From positions 1-45,858 of the forward strand of contig JAIEPY010000095.1 of the NCBI GenBank assembly GCA_019748155.1: 45,858 nucleotides of DNA. Reading direction: 5' to 3'. Position 1 is the first letter of the stretch, and the number at the start of each line of letters is the position of its first letter. Shown here one piece after another: positions 36,852-45,373 of this stretch. The notes beneath the pieces are model-generated. The model was given only the letters and a program-made list of their open reading frames with translations, was not told where the DNA came from and did no database searches. This stretch comes from Burkholderiales bacterium (lineage in GTDB: Bacteria > Pseudomonadota > Gammaproteobacteria > Burkholderiales > UBA11063). A program made the position numbers and the translations under genes.

Positions 36852-37547
36852 CTATTGTCCGATTAAAAAAATCACTTCTTGTTTATCTAAACGTAAAGCT
36901 TTACGTTGCCATTGTCCGATGCTTTTGCTAATAATTTGTTGATCTTCAGTCATTAGATTAATACCAACACAAAGTTTAATTTCATGATTAAGACCAGCTA
37001 GTAAGGCATCAAATAGATGCTGATTGCGAAATGGTGCTTCGATAAAAATCTGAGTAATGCCCTCTTTGAGAATTTGCCCCTCCAGCTGCTTGAGTCGTGT
37101 TTTACGTGCCGCTGGCTCAGCTGGTAAATAGCCTAAGAAGCTAAATTTTTGTCCATTCAATCCACTAGCCATCAAAGTTAACAGGATAGAACTAGGTCCT
37201 ATTAGTGGCACGACATTAAACCCCATTGCATGAGCAATACTCACCACGCGACTGCCAGGATCAGCCACCGCCGGACAACCACAATCGGAAATTAACCCAA
37301 CATCAAACCCTTGCTTGAGCGGTTCGATTAAGGCACTATAGTCCTGTTTATGTTTGTTAAGCTCCAACACTTCGAGCTGCTGTAATGGCAAGGCCAAGCC
37401 AAGCTGTTTGAGATGCGCCCGCCCAGTTTTTGCGGTTTCAACGATAAAGTGCTTCAGGTGGTGAATCTGTGCTTTCTGCTCTTCAATTAAAACTGACGCA
37501 TTGATTTCTGGATTAAGACTGGTTGGAATAAGATATAAATTTGGCAT
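36852..37547 (-). CDS. SAM-dependent methyltransferase, RsmI/tetrapyrrole methylase fold
   Basis: A 231-residue protein. ISDCGCPAVADPGSRVVSIAHAMG and NVVPLIGPSSILLTLMASGLNGQKFSFLGYLP match the RsmI (16S rRNA C1402 2'-O-methyltransferase) core, as does IFIEAPFRNQHLFDALL. It is about 50 residues shorter than RsmI (286), with DCGCP in place of DAGTP, so it belongs to the short RsmI-like paralogue group whose target is not known to me. Pyk is downstream on the same strand after 96 bases. Confidence 0.85.
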   Translation of the reverse strand: MPNLYLIPTSLNPEINASVLIEEQKAQIHHLKHFIVETAKTGRAHLKQLGLALPLQQLEVLELNKHKQDYSALIEPLKQGFDVGLISDCGCPAVADPGSRVVSIAHAMGFNVVPLIGPSSILLTLMASGLNGQKFSFLGYLPAEPAARKTRLKQLEGQILKEGITQIFIEAPFRNQHLFDALLAGLNHEIKLCVGINLMTEDQQIISKSIGQWQRKALRLDKQEVIFLIGQ

Positions 37548-37652
37548 GTGCTAATACTCACTAAAATTTTGCCAGATTATACCATCCAAACCAGAGTAAT
37601 ATCAGGATTGTTATCAGACAAAGAGCGTACTGTTAGACATCCACTCACAGTA

Positions 37653-37752
37653 TTTGAAACGTGGACGCGAAGGATTGATAAAAAAGACGACGCGGTGTAG
37701 CAGATCTACATAAGGAGTCTTTTTTGAAATCCGACAAAGTCCAAGTTTCAAA
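37653..37752. repeat. Nested inverted repeat (about 100 bp, MITE- or RNA-hairpin-like)
   Basis: Three pairs of arms nest around one centre: TTTGAAACGTGGAC (37653-37666) with GTCCAAGTTTCAAA (37739-37752), 13 of 14; GGATT plus AAAAAAGAC (37672-37688) with GTCTTTTTT plus AATCC (37717-37732); and TGTAG/CTACA around CAGAT (37696-37710). Together they fold into one long hairpin. Shorter complementarity (CACTC/GAGTG) continues outside. It fills the gap between the divergent methyltransferase and aroE genes. There is no coding frame. It could be a non-autonomous mobile element or a structured RNA. Confidence 0.7.
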
Positions 37753-37770
37753 GACGAAGAGTGTAGATAA

Positions 37771-37779
37771 TGTTAAAAT
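37771..37779 (+). promoter_or_regulatory. Extended -10 promoter of the aroE operon
   Basis: TGTTAAAAT (TGn plus TAAAAT) lies 33 bases before the ATG at 37812 and right after the nested inverted repeat. It overlaps the upstream ATG at 37770, which supports the later aroE start. Confidence 0.5.
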
Positions 37780-37811
37780 CACGGATTGAACTGAATAATA
37801 GGTACTTTATT

Positions 37812-38609
37812 ATGTATAAATTAGCGGTTATTGGCAATCCAATTGCGCATAGCCTCTCACCATTGATTTGGAGTGAGTTTGCCCATCAGTGTGAAATTGA
37901 GTTGGAATATAACAAAATCTGCGCACCAATTGATGATTTTGAGCATATGGCTCGGGATTTTTTTGCTAGTGGTGGACATGCATTAAGCGTAACAGCACCA
38001 TTTAAAGCTCGTGCTTATGCATTAGCTAACCGCCATACCCCACAAACCTTGCTCTCTCAAACGGCAAATCATTTGCTTGCCAAAGATGGACTATTACTGG
38101 CGGATAATACTGATGGCGTTGGTTTAGTTGCCGACTTACGTCGCATGGGTCATAATTTAAAAGATAAAAATATTTTGATAATTGGTAGTGGTAGCGTTAT
38201 TTACTCAGTGCTTAGTTCATTAGAGGTAGAAGCACCTAGGCGGATTGATTTATTGATGCGGGACAGCTCTAAACTGGATGATTTTGTGCAAAAATCTAAG
38301 TTACTGGATGCATATGATGATGCGATTAGTTATGATATTGTAATCAATACCACGCCGAATATAGCTGAAAATACTTTATTTAGCCAGGTAAAACAATTAG
38401 GCGCTCATGCGCTGGCGTATGACATGATTTACACCGCCAAGCAGACATTATTTCTAAAAGCCATGGAGCAACTCAATCCCGGGATTACTCAGGCAAATGG
38501 GCTAGGAATGTTAATTCAGCAAGCGGCAACTGCGTTTACTCTGCTTTTTGCCAAATCCCCAGATATTAATGCACTCTACCCACTGTTACAGGAAAAGATG
38601 AATGGTTAA
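37812..38609 (+). CDS. aroE: Shikimate dehydrogenase
   Basis: A 265-residue enzyme of the shikimate pathway, reducing 3-dehydroshikimate with NADPH. Substrate residues are conserved: HSLSP (two serines), VTAPFK with the catalytic lysine, the Asn in TANHLL, and the Asp in DNTDGVGL. The C-terminal QANGLGMLIQQAA is typical. The cofactor loop is GSGSV rather than GAGGA and the NRT motif is replaced by MRD, so cofactor preference may be altered. The frame extends 14 codons up to 37770, but the family begins MYKLAVIGNP at 37812. The next gene overlaps by 8 bases. Confidence 0.93.
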   Translation: MYKLAVIGNPIAHSLSPLIWSEFAHQCEIELEYNKICAPIDDFEHMARDFFASGGHALSVTAPFKARAYALANRHTPQTLLSQTANHLLAKDGLLLADNTDGVGLVADLRRMGHNLKDKNILIIGSGSVIYSVLSSLEVEAPRRIDLLMRDSSKLDDFVQKSKLLDAYDDAISYDIVINTTPNIAENTLFSQVKQLGAHALAYDMIYTAKQTLFLKAMEQLNPGITQANGLGMLIQQAATAFTLLFAKSPDINALYPLLQEKMNG

Positions 38610-39636
38610 TTTGTTACAACTCATAGTCGGAATGGTGTTTATTCTAGTCGCAGCAATGGTTTTTTGTAATGCACTGGAGCATCTTGGTGAGTCATTAGGA
38701 ATTTCCGAAGGCGTAACTGGCTCAGTCTTTGTTGCCGTTGGTACCGCATTGCCCGAAGCAATCGTACCACTAATCGCCTTATTTGGTACTCCACATGGTG
38801 AAGGGCCACTTAATTTTGGTGCTGAAATTGGAGTTGGTGCGATTTTGGGTCCACCACTAATGTTATCGACCTTATCAATTGCTTTAATGGCATTTTCAGT
38901 ATGGCGCAAACGTGGAATGAATGGTTTAATTCGCCCGGAAAAAACTGGATTAAATCGTGATCTCAAATTTTTTAGCTTTGGCTATTTTTTAGCGATATTA
39001 TTAGCTTTCAGTCATAATTTCTTCCAGAGTAATATTCTTGATGCAATGGTAGTAGCGGCCTTAATTTTAAGCTATTTTTTCTATGTAATGCTAACTATTC
39101 GCGCATCCAGCGATTTGGTTAAAGACGGTCATGGCACTGAGGCAGAAGATGAACTGTATCTCAAGCATTATTTTAAATTACCGAATAACATTGCAACCGT
39201 CGCGATTCAAGCAGTTATTGGTTTTGCTGGATTAGTTTATTTTGCGCATGTGTTTATTTTAGGAATTACGAGCACTTCTCAAGCACTGGGAATCCCAGCA
39301 TTTTTACTCTCAGTTGTACTAATTCCAGTTGCGACAGAATTACCTGAAAAAGTAAATAGTATTATGTGGATTCGTAAAGGTAAAGATACCTTAGCGATTG
39401 CCAATATTACTGGCGCGATGGTCTTTCAAGGACTACTTTTACCCGTAATGGGGATAGCTTTAACCAGTTGGCAATTGCCATGGGAAAAAGCCGTTAGCTG
39501 TATTGGAACTTTTCTTGCGATAATGTGGTTATTTGTCCATGCCGGTAAACACACGCATTACAAAGTCAAACACTTTATGGTAAATGGTGGGTTATATATT
39601 CTAAGTCTAATAGTTAGTTTAATGGTGTTTAAATAA
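38602..39636 (+). CDS. Sodium/calcium (CaCA-type) exchanger family membrane protein
   Basis: A 344-residue protein with about ten membrane helices. The two alpha-repeats of the Ca2+/cation antiporter family are seen as VFVAVGTALPEAIVPL (about 43-58) and VVLIPVATELPEKVNSIMW, each with the conserved glutamate of the GTSLPE-type motif. A hydrophilic loop sits between the halves. It should exchange Ca2+ or another cation for Na+ or H+; the ion is not determinable here. Overlaps aroE by 8 bases and tcdA by 1 (TAATG), so translation is coupled. Confidence 0.87.
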   Translation: MVNLLQLIVGMVFILVAAMVFCNALEHLGESLGISEGVTGSVFVAVGTALPEAIVPLIALFGTPHGEGPLNFGAEIGVGAILGPPLMLSTLSIALMAFSVWRKRGMNGLIRPEKTGLNRDLKFFSFGYFLAILLAFSHNFFQSNILDAMVVAALILSYFFYVMLTIRASSDLVKDGHGTEAEDELYLKHYFKLPNNIATVAIQAVIGFAGLVYFAHVFILGITSTSQALGIPAFLLSVVLIPVATELPEKVNSIMWIRKGKDTLAIANITGAMVFQGLLLPVMGIALTSWQLPWEKAVSCIGTFLAIMWLFVHAGKHTHYKVKHFMVNGGLYILSLIVSLMVFK

Positions 39637-40346
39637 TGTTGGTACAATTTACGCGGACAAATATTTTGCTTGGTGAAGCAAATCTAGCCAAGCTTGCTGG
39701 TAAACATATTTTGATTGCTGGGGTTGGTGGTGTTGGTGGTTATGTAGTTGAAGCAATCGCTCGTGCTGGTGTTGGTAAAATTACGATTATTGACAATGAT
39801 GTCGTCGATATAACCAATATCAACCGTCAGCTTATTTCTAATCTCGACAATGTTGGCAAAACTAAAGTTGATGAATTTAGCTCGCGAATCAAATCAATCA
39901 ATCCAGATGTTGAACTAGTCTCATTACCCGTGTTTATCGATGAAAATAACCTGGATGAGCTACTTAGCGATAAACCTGATTATGTGATTGATTGTATTGA
40001 CACCATTGAATCCAAATTAGCCTTAATTGTCTATTGCTTAAAACATAAATTAAAAATTGTTTCTAGTATGGGTGCGGGTAATCGAATTGATGTGACTAAG
40101 GCTAAATTAGCCGATATTAGTAAAACTCAGGTCTGTGCATTAGCCCGTAATATTCGCTTGCGCTTACGTAAAATGGGTATAAAAAAAGGTTTAACCGTGG
40201 TTTATTCAGAAGAAGAACCCTTTGCAAAACCTTTAGTTAATCCAGCTGGTGGTCGTCCAACCAATGGGACAATTAGTTATCTACCAGCACTATTTGGAAT
40301 TATGTTAGCTGGAAAAGTCTTACAGGAATTCATTATTAATGACTAA
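39636..40346 (+). CDS. tcdA: tRNA threonylcarbamoyladenosine dehydratase (TcdA, ThiF/E1-like)
   Basis: A 236-residue E1-like enzyme. The nucleotide motif GVGGVGGYVVEAIARAGVG, IDNDVVDITNINRQL with the adenylation Arg, and KTKVDEFSSRIKSINP match the ThiF fold; the MGAGNRIDVTKAKLADISKTQVCALARNIRLRLRKMGI stretch, read in parts, and the VVYSEEEP motif are specific to TcdA/CsdL. It cyclises t6A37 of ANN-decoding tRNAs to ct6A using ATP. Slightly shorter than E. coli TcdA (268). It overlaps genes on both sides, by 1 and 8 bases. Confidence 0.94.
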   Translation: MLVQFTRTNILLGEANLAKLAGKHILIAGVGGVGGYVVEAIARAGVGKITIIDNDVVDITNINRQLISNLDNVGKTKVDEFSSRIKSINPDVELVSLPVFIDENNLDELLSDKPDYVIDCIDTIESKLALIVYCLKHKLKIVSSMGAGNRIDVTKAKLADISKTQVCALARNIRLRLRKMGIKKGLTVVYSEEEPFAKPLVNPAGGRPTNGTISYLPALFGIMLAGKVLQEFIIND

Positions 40347-41472
40347 ACTCTATGATTTGATTATTATCGGTGCTGGTCCATCCGGTACAAGTTGCGCCTA
40401 CAATATCAAACGATTAAATCCTGGTGCTAGAGTTTTACTGCTGGATAAGGCAGAATTTCCGCGCTATAAACCATGTGGTGGTGGAGTTTCGCCAGAAGTT
40501 GCTAATTATCTGGATTTTGATTTAAAGCCAGCAATCGACTCAGTCTGTGATACCGTGGTAATGGTTGCTAATGGACAAGAAATAACTGCTGATAAATATC
40601 CCTTATGGATGGTTCGTCGTGAGAAATTTGATAATTATTTGTTGAGTAAAGTTAAAGACAAAGGTGTTGAATTTAAACACTCAGTTGAAGTTCAGGATAT
40701 TATAACAACTAACGAAACCCCAACTGTCATCACTAGCATTGGTGAATTTCAAGCTAAGATTGTCATTATCGCTGAAGGTGGACGTGGAAAACTCGCCAAA
40801 AAACTAGGTTATGCGGCAAAAAATACGATTTTAGCCGCAATGGAATACGAGCACTATACAGCTGAAAGTGATGGTAAACTATATATTGATTTTGATTACA
40901 ACGATAGCGGCTATGCGTGGAATTTTCCCAAATCAGATGGTCTATCGCTGGGCATTGGTGGCTTTGTCAAAGGAAAAGAAAAAGGCAAAGTTGGATTACC
41001 ACACAAATTACTAAATTATACCAAACAATTCTCGGTTAATGAATTGGACAAAAAAAACCTGCATGGGCATCCAATATTACTTTACTCAGGTCGGCAAAAA
41101 CTAGTTCATAACCGGGTAATGCTAATCGGCGAAATAGCGGGCTGTGTTGATCCTTTAACTGCAGAGGGTATTCGTCCGGCAATAAAAAGTGGTTTTCTGG
41201 CAGCTAAAGTAATTAATTATGCTTTAGCTAAAAATGATTTTAAATCATTAGTAAATTACGATCTCGCATTTCATAAAGAGATTGGCAGTGATTTTTATTA
41301 TGCACGGATAATGTCATATTTTCTCAATAAAAATCTGAAACGAGTTTTGCCAATGCTTACTAGTGCGCGCGCAGTAAACGCTTTTATGAGCGTATTTAGT
41401 GGTAAATCAACTTATCATGAGAAAATCAATTGGCGAAGGATTGGTAAATTAATCTGGAAATCTATTTTTTAG
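40339..41472 (+). CDS. Geranylgeranyl reductase-family FAD oxidoreductase
   Basis: A 377-residue flavoprotein. The FAD motif DLIIIGAGPSGTSCAYNI is N-terminal, followed by the family hallmark LLDKAEFPRYKPCGGGVSP, YAWNFPKSDGLSLGIGG and the second FAD segment VMLIGEIAGCVDPLTAEGIRPAIKSG. Family members saturate isoprenoid double bonds of lipids or chlorophyll side chains. Its bacterial substrate here is unknown; a quinone or polyprenyl side chain is possible. It ends the aroE operon and overlaps tcdA by 8 bases. Downstream lies the SRP RNA gene on the other strand. Confidence 0.9.
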   Translation: MTKLYDLIIIGAGPSGTSCAYNIKRLNPGARVLLLDKAEFPRYKPCGGGVSPEVANYLDFDLKPAIDSVCDTVVMVANGQEITADKYPLWMVRREKFDNYLLSKVKDKGVEFKHSVEVQDIITTNETPTVITSIGEFQAKIVIIAEGGRGKLAKKLGYAAKNTILAAMEYEHYTAESDGKLYIDFDYNDSGYAWNFPKSDGLSLGIGGFVKGKEKGKVGLPHKLLNYTKQFSVNELDKKNLHGHPILLYSGRQKLVHNRVMLIGEIAGCVDPLTAEGIRPAIKSGFLAAKVINYALAKNDFKSLVNYDLAFHKEIGSDFYYARIMSYFLNKNLKRVLPMLTSARAVNAFMSVFSGKSTYHEKINWRRIGKLIWKSIF

Positions 41473-41487
41473 TTTTATGCTTGAAAT

Positions 41488-41509
41488 GGTTGGGAAGGTG
41501 AGCCCAACC
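41488..41509 (-). terminator. Hairpin at the 3' end of the SRP RNA gene
   Basis: GGTTGGG (41488-41494) and CCCAACC (41503-41509) form a perfect 7-bp stem with an 8-base loop. On the minus strand it is followed by ATTTC, a poor T tract. It overlaps the mature 3' end of the RNA, so it competes with the long SRP stem; it also lies just after the end of the convergent reductase gene. Confidence 0.5.
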
Positions 41510-41591
41510 CTTGGCACTTGCTGATCCGCATATGGCTGCTTCGTTCCCGACCTGACCAGATTTTGCGGTAGACAATGCAAGGAGACCCACC
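41497..41591 (-). ncRNA. ffs: Signal recognition particle 4.5S RNA
   Basis: On the minus strand, about 95 bases fold into one long hairpin with the conserved domain IV: GGTCAGGTC, GGGAAC and GAAGCAGCC in series, as in E. coli 4.5S RNA. The closing pair of the GGAA tetraloop is G-C here and C-G in E. coli, a compensatory change. The ends GGTGGG(TCTCC) and GGGCTCACC pair. There is no Alu domain, as in proteobacteria. It is the RNA scaffold that binds Ffh for membrane targeting of nascent proteins. Ends are estimated from the pairing. Confidence 0.95.
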
Positions 41592-41607
41592 ATTGCTTGA
41601 GGTGGGT

Positions 41608-41637
41608 ATTATAACCTAGTTTAGCCTTTATTTGCAA
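41608..41637 (-). promoter_or_regulatory. Promoter of the SRP RNA gene
   Basis: TTGCAA (41637-41632) and a perfect TATAAT (41613-41608) are separated by 18 bases on the minus strand. Transcription should start near 41601, about 10 bases before the mature 5' end. The short leader contains CCCACC (from 41606), complementary to the GGTGGG that begins the mature RNA. Confidence 0.75.
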
Positions 41638-41784
41638 GGCTTATGCAAAATTTTACTATTCAACATTAAACCAGCTATTTTTTATCATGCCCTTAATACT
41701 ACTATCCACTTATTATCAAGCGATTATAAACCGATAATGAATCATGCAAAATTTAGCAATCCACAATAAAGCGTCACATAAATT

Positions 41785-41946
41785 CCACTTAAACCAGTTC
41801 CATTAACCTTGGATACCCCAATCATGTCACTGGTAACTACATTACTTCCATTACTAAGTTGGACACTAAATTCGCCAGTATTAGTTGTCCGCAAAAATGA
41901 AAATACAACACACATGAATTATTTGGGGCTATCGAAAATACGTCAT
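41785..41946 (-). pseudogene. Remnant of a paralogue of the giant lipoprotein gene
   Basis: Bases 41785-41936 match 44943-45095 of the adjacent giant gene at most positions (with one indel), including the sequence encoding FLRTTNTGxFSxQxSNGSxxVTSD. On its 5' side it joins a copy of the start region: the ATG at 41946 matches the ATG at 45373. Compared with the intact gene about 270 bases after the start are missing, and an in-frame stop (CCAAATAA) and loss of the downstream part make it non-functional. Confidence 0.8.
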
Positions 41947-42019
41947 ATAGAACCTTTAAAACTTAATTTGGATAATGCATCCAGTGAAACAAGAGATCAC
42001 TACCCATAAATATAATGTT
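41944..42019. repeat. Direct repeat copy A (76 bp)
   Basis: Matches 45371-45446 in 71 of 76 positions. On the minus strand it encodes the last residues of the giant lipoprotein (FMGSDLLFHWMHYPN and stop) and at the same time the 5' leader, ribosome site (AAAGG) and ATG of the remnant paralogue. The two copies are 3427 bases apart. Confidence 0.9.
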
Positions 42020-45000
42020 GCTATTAAGCGCATCTATTGCTATCGGATACTGCCTTAATACATTTTGCGGAGGATAAGGTAAGCTTACTGGAACATTACC
42101 ATCAACAGTTACAACTCCAAAGTTTAATACAGGACCATCATAGCCTATATTATTATTGTAATACAGATAAAATAATAATTGATTATTATTGTCGTACAAT
42201 ATCTGGGGCATGCAATAGTGTGGAGATCCAAGACATGCATTAGGAATTGAATAAATGGCATTAGAAGATTCTACCCCATTATTTTCTACATATTTAATTA
42301 TCTGTCCACTAGACGCCCATGCAGCATATGCATTACCGCTTTCATCAGCTGTGACATAAGTGTTTGAACCAGAATCTACTCGATTACAGGATAAGCTTGT
42401 ATTACAATAATATATATATCCATCATTATTAGGACCACTAAAAGCAATAGCAAACCAAATATTACCATTGCTATAAATAACTGATACAACATTACCATAT
42501 GATGAGGTATCATATACTAAACTACCATCACCAGCCCAAAGATTCCCTAACGAATCGCCATATAACGGAGTTATGTTGGATGGTAAATCTGCAGAATAAA
42601 ATGAAGAATATGGAAATTTAGCTCCTTCATGAAAAGTATTGATTGATTTAGCACCACCTGAAGTGGTCACAAAATATTCATGACCACCAAATAGCGCTGC
42701 AGTACCAGCATAGACTGAGCTTGTATCAATAGGCGCTATAGTAGTTACTCCACCGTAATCGTCACTAAAATTAATTTGTATTGTATTCCATGTTTGATTT
42801 TCTGCAATATAAACAAATAAATCTGGATTTGTATCACCAGCATAAATATTACCACTTTCATCTGTTGCCAATGCAGATGGTGGATATGAAGATGGGATTG
42901 CAGGTAATGTATTCCAACAAAATACATATACATCGTACGATACAGCTTGCCCCTTAAATGCTTTCACAGTGTATCTAATTTTGTTCCAAAAATTCTGTGA
43001 ACTTATTCCACTAGATTGTATAGCACCATCGACATAAACTTCATCTAACGAAGATGCAGTACTAAATTGGGAAACAAAACTTGCTGATTCTTGATTGGTA
43101 TATTGATATGTATTCTGTGGCAACACTATAGTTATTAACTGATTAGCTGACTCAAAAGTACCAGGATATGAGTCGCCATTATAGATTATTGCAAAGCTAT
43201 TTAGCCCAACGGGAACAGCAGGTAAAAATGAAACATATACCTGTGAATTACCATTCCAACTAGATGCAACCGATTGTTGATCTCTTGTAGCATAAAATAT
43301 ATCATTTAAATTTATGTTATACGAACCTACATAATAATCTATGGTATCAAAAGTTACATCACAATAATCATTATGCCCTAATAATTTATCTTGACAATTA
43401 TTTGACACTAGAGTATAACCGATCACCCCTGAAGCTGGAAGTGTTACTGTAAAATTAACGGCGGACTCACTACCAATATTCATATAACGTAATGTAATCG
43501 TGCCAACCTCAGCATACGGCAACACAAAAGGGGAAGATTCTACCCCATTACCACCAAATTTATTATCTTTTAGTACCAATAAATTTATGTCAAATGACTT
43601 CAACGAATAAAACTCAACGGCTAAAGACTCAATCTCATGCTTATTTTGATAACTGACATCTATTGAACCGCTATAAGAACCACCATCACTTGTTGGGCCA
43701 GCTAGCACAGCAAAACTACACGAGTCATTCGCCCCCAAAACTTGGCTACAGTTGTTATATACGATCGTAAATATATTATTTTCATTACTTAAAAAATTAA
43801 TCGCCAAATCGCTTGTAGATTGGTAACCATAATTATTAACGGTAAATACAGCAAGAGATGATTCAAAATTATCTGCAGCCAAAATTGGGTAGTGCACATA
43901 TCGTGGAGATACTTGTATAATAGGATACTTTTCAACAGTTAAATAATTAAAGTTAATAATAGATCTTAAAATATCCACACCATTATAATAATACGCTACA
44001 GATACGGATGTAGATTGCTCGGATTCGACTTGATTAGCTTGATATGTCAAAACAATTGTACAAAAATATCCAGGAGCAATATTATTGCTAATTACATCAC
44101 CACTTAACATACAGCTATCGGATTGATTAGACTGTGAAAATGTAAATAAATTACTATTTGAAACAGCTAGTTGTATGTTAGACTCATCAACAGTGCCTGT
44201 ATTAGTGATCGTCAATAGCGATGACTCTGCTTGCCCAATCATAGTACTAAAATGATCTTTTTCTGAAGAGATCATTAAGCCATAGTGTCCAACGCCTTTA
44301 TAAGTGACATCTGAAACATAATTATCTGCTACACCACCACTATATGCTACACTTAATATTGTATTATACGTACCAAACATAGTATTGGGACTAAAGCTAG
44401 TAGTGTAACTACAGCTCGATTTTGGGGGTAATATACCTGTACAAGTATTACCAGCAGTACTGATACCATTCAATGACGTTAAAACCAATGTAAATGATAT
44501 ACTGGTCTGATTACCAGCATTATAAATTGTAAATACTTGGCTTTCATTACTCGTGCTTAACACTGCATTTTGTGGTATCAAATTCAATATGCTGGTTGAT
44601 GATAATTGCGTTACGGTGATAAATGTAGTCGATGTATCGATAGCCGTATATATTCCATCTATTGTATTACCGATTTGCGCATAAATTGGCATTATCGCTG
44701 TACTTGAGGGCAAGCTTAATGCAAATGTTACCATATAACCTTGAGTAAGGCTTTCTACTCCATTTTTGCTATTTAGTACTACGTAATCTAACTTAGATCC
44801 ACTTGAATCAGTAAGCTTAATTGTATTAAAATCACTGCCGATTGATGATGAATTTACTAGCGCACTCACAACTACTCGTGTTTCTAATCCATTACGGTTA
44901 GTTATAACATACGGCACACTTATCAATTTTATTCCATCTGCACCACTTAAGCTAGTTGTATTAACCTTGGATATCCCAATTACATCACTGGTAACTATAC

Positions 45001-45373
45001 TGCTTCCATTACTCACCTGAATACTAAATCCGCCAGTATTAGTTGTACGCAAAAATGAAAAATATAGCGCGCATGAATTATTTGGCGCTATCGAATTACA
45101 CTGATTGGCTCCTAATGTAATCGACGTATTTGTAATATTATTTGATATAGTGTAATTAAGATTAGTCAACGAAGTATTTGAATTATTGTATAAATATACA
45201 TAACCATCAGTTCTAACAGAGCTATCATTTGGTAAGTAATATGGCGTTGATATACCTAGCAAACTCAAGTCTTGCACTGGATTAGATGGGGCATTTACAG
45301 AGGAGGATTTACCCCCGCAAGATATCAGTAATACCAAGCAAAATAGCCATATAACATATCTTAAATACTTCAT
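41963..45373 (-). CDS. Giant surface lipoprotein with repeated Ig-like domains and a propeller-like C-terminus
   Basis: A 1136-residue protein. The leader ends in a lipobox (LVLLISC, Cys19). After a Ser/Asn-rich linker come several domains of about 100-130 residues (to about residue 700) with the cysteine-bearing signature NxC-x(5-12)-SC-x(5)-F (for example NQCNSIAPNNSCALYFSF, NTCTGILPPKSSC), as in choice-of-anchor D/ASPM-SPD-2-Hydin type domains. The last third (about 820-1136) has propeller-like strands (DESGNIYAGD, DESGNAYAAW, SLGNLWAGDG). Composition is rich in Ser, Asn and Thr. AAAGG precedes the ATG. No catalytic motif is seen; adhesion or surface binding is inferred. Flanking repeats show it was part of a tandem array. 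Confidence 0.75.
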   Translation of the reverse strand: MKYLRYVIWLFCLVLLISCGGKSSSVNAPSNPVQDLSLLGISTPYYLPNDSSVRTDGYVYLYNNSNTSLTNLNYTISNNITNTSITLGANQCNSIAPNNSCALYFSFLRTTNTGGFSIQVSNGSSIVTSDVIGISKVNTTSLSGADGIKLISVPYVITNRNGLETRVVVSALVNSSSIGSDFNTIKLTDSSGSKLDYVVLNSKNGVESLTQGYMVTFALSLPSSTAIMPIYAQIGNTIDGIYTAIDTSTTFITVTQLSSTSILNLIPQNAVLSTSNESQVFTIYNAGNQTSISFTLVLTSLNGISTAGNTCTGILPPKSSCSYTTSFSPNTMFGTYNTILSVAYSGGVADNYVSDVTYKGVGHYGLMISSEKDHFSTMIGQAESSLLTITNTGTVDESNIQLAVSNSNLFTFSQSNQSDSCMLSGDVISNNIAPGYFCTIVLTYQANQVESEQSTSVSVAYYYNGVDILRSIINFNYLTVEKYPIIQVSPRYVHYPILAADNFESSLAVFTVNNYGYQSTSDLAINFLSNENNIFTIVYNNCSQVLGANDSCSFAVLAGPTSDGGSYSGSIDVSYQNKHEIESLAVEFYSLKSFDINLLVLKDNKFGGNGVESSPFVLPYAEVGTITLRYMNIGSESAVNFTVTLPASGVIGYTLVSNNCQDKLLGHNDYCDVTFDTIDYYVGSYNINLNDIFYATRDQQSVASSWNGNSQVYVSFLPAVPVGLNSFAIIYNGDSYPGTFESANQLITIVLPQNTYQYTNQESASFVSQFSTASSLDEVYVDGAIQSSGISSQNFWNKIRYTVKAFKGQAVSYDVYVFCWNTLPAIPSSYPPSALATDESGNIYAGDTNPDLFVYIAENQTWNTIQINFSDDYGGVTTIAPIDTSSVYAGTAALFGGHEYFVTTSGGAKSINTFHEGAKFPYSSFYSADLPSNITPLYGDSLGNLWAGDGSLVYDTSSYGNVVSVIYSNGNIWFAIAFSGPNNDGYIYYCNTSLSCNRVDSGSNTYVTADESGNAYAAWASSGQIIKYVENNGVESSNAIYSIPNACLGSPHYCMPQILYDNNNQLLFYLYYNNNIGYDGPVLNFGVVTVDGNVPVSLPYPPQNVLRQYPIAIDALNSNIIFMGSDLLFHWMHYPN

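Noticed and set aside
37653-37752. Nested inverted repeat as a CRISPR array or tRNA
   Set aside because: There are no regularly spaced direct repeats and no cloverleaf with anticodon; only concentric inverted arms are present.
41449-41637. 62-residue minus-strand frame over the SRP RNA gene
   Set aside because: The sequence is explained by the conserved 4.5S RNA and its promoter.
41809-42009. 66-residue plus-strand frame
   Set aside because: It is the reverse complement of the paralogue remnant and the direct repeat, not a gene.
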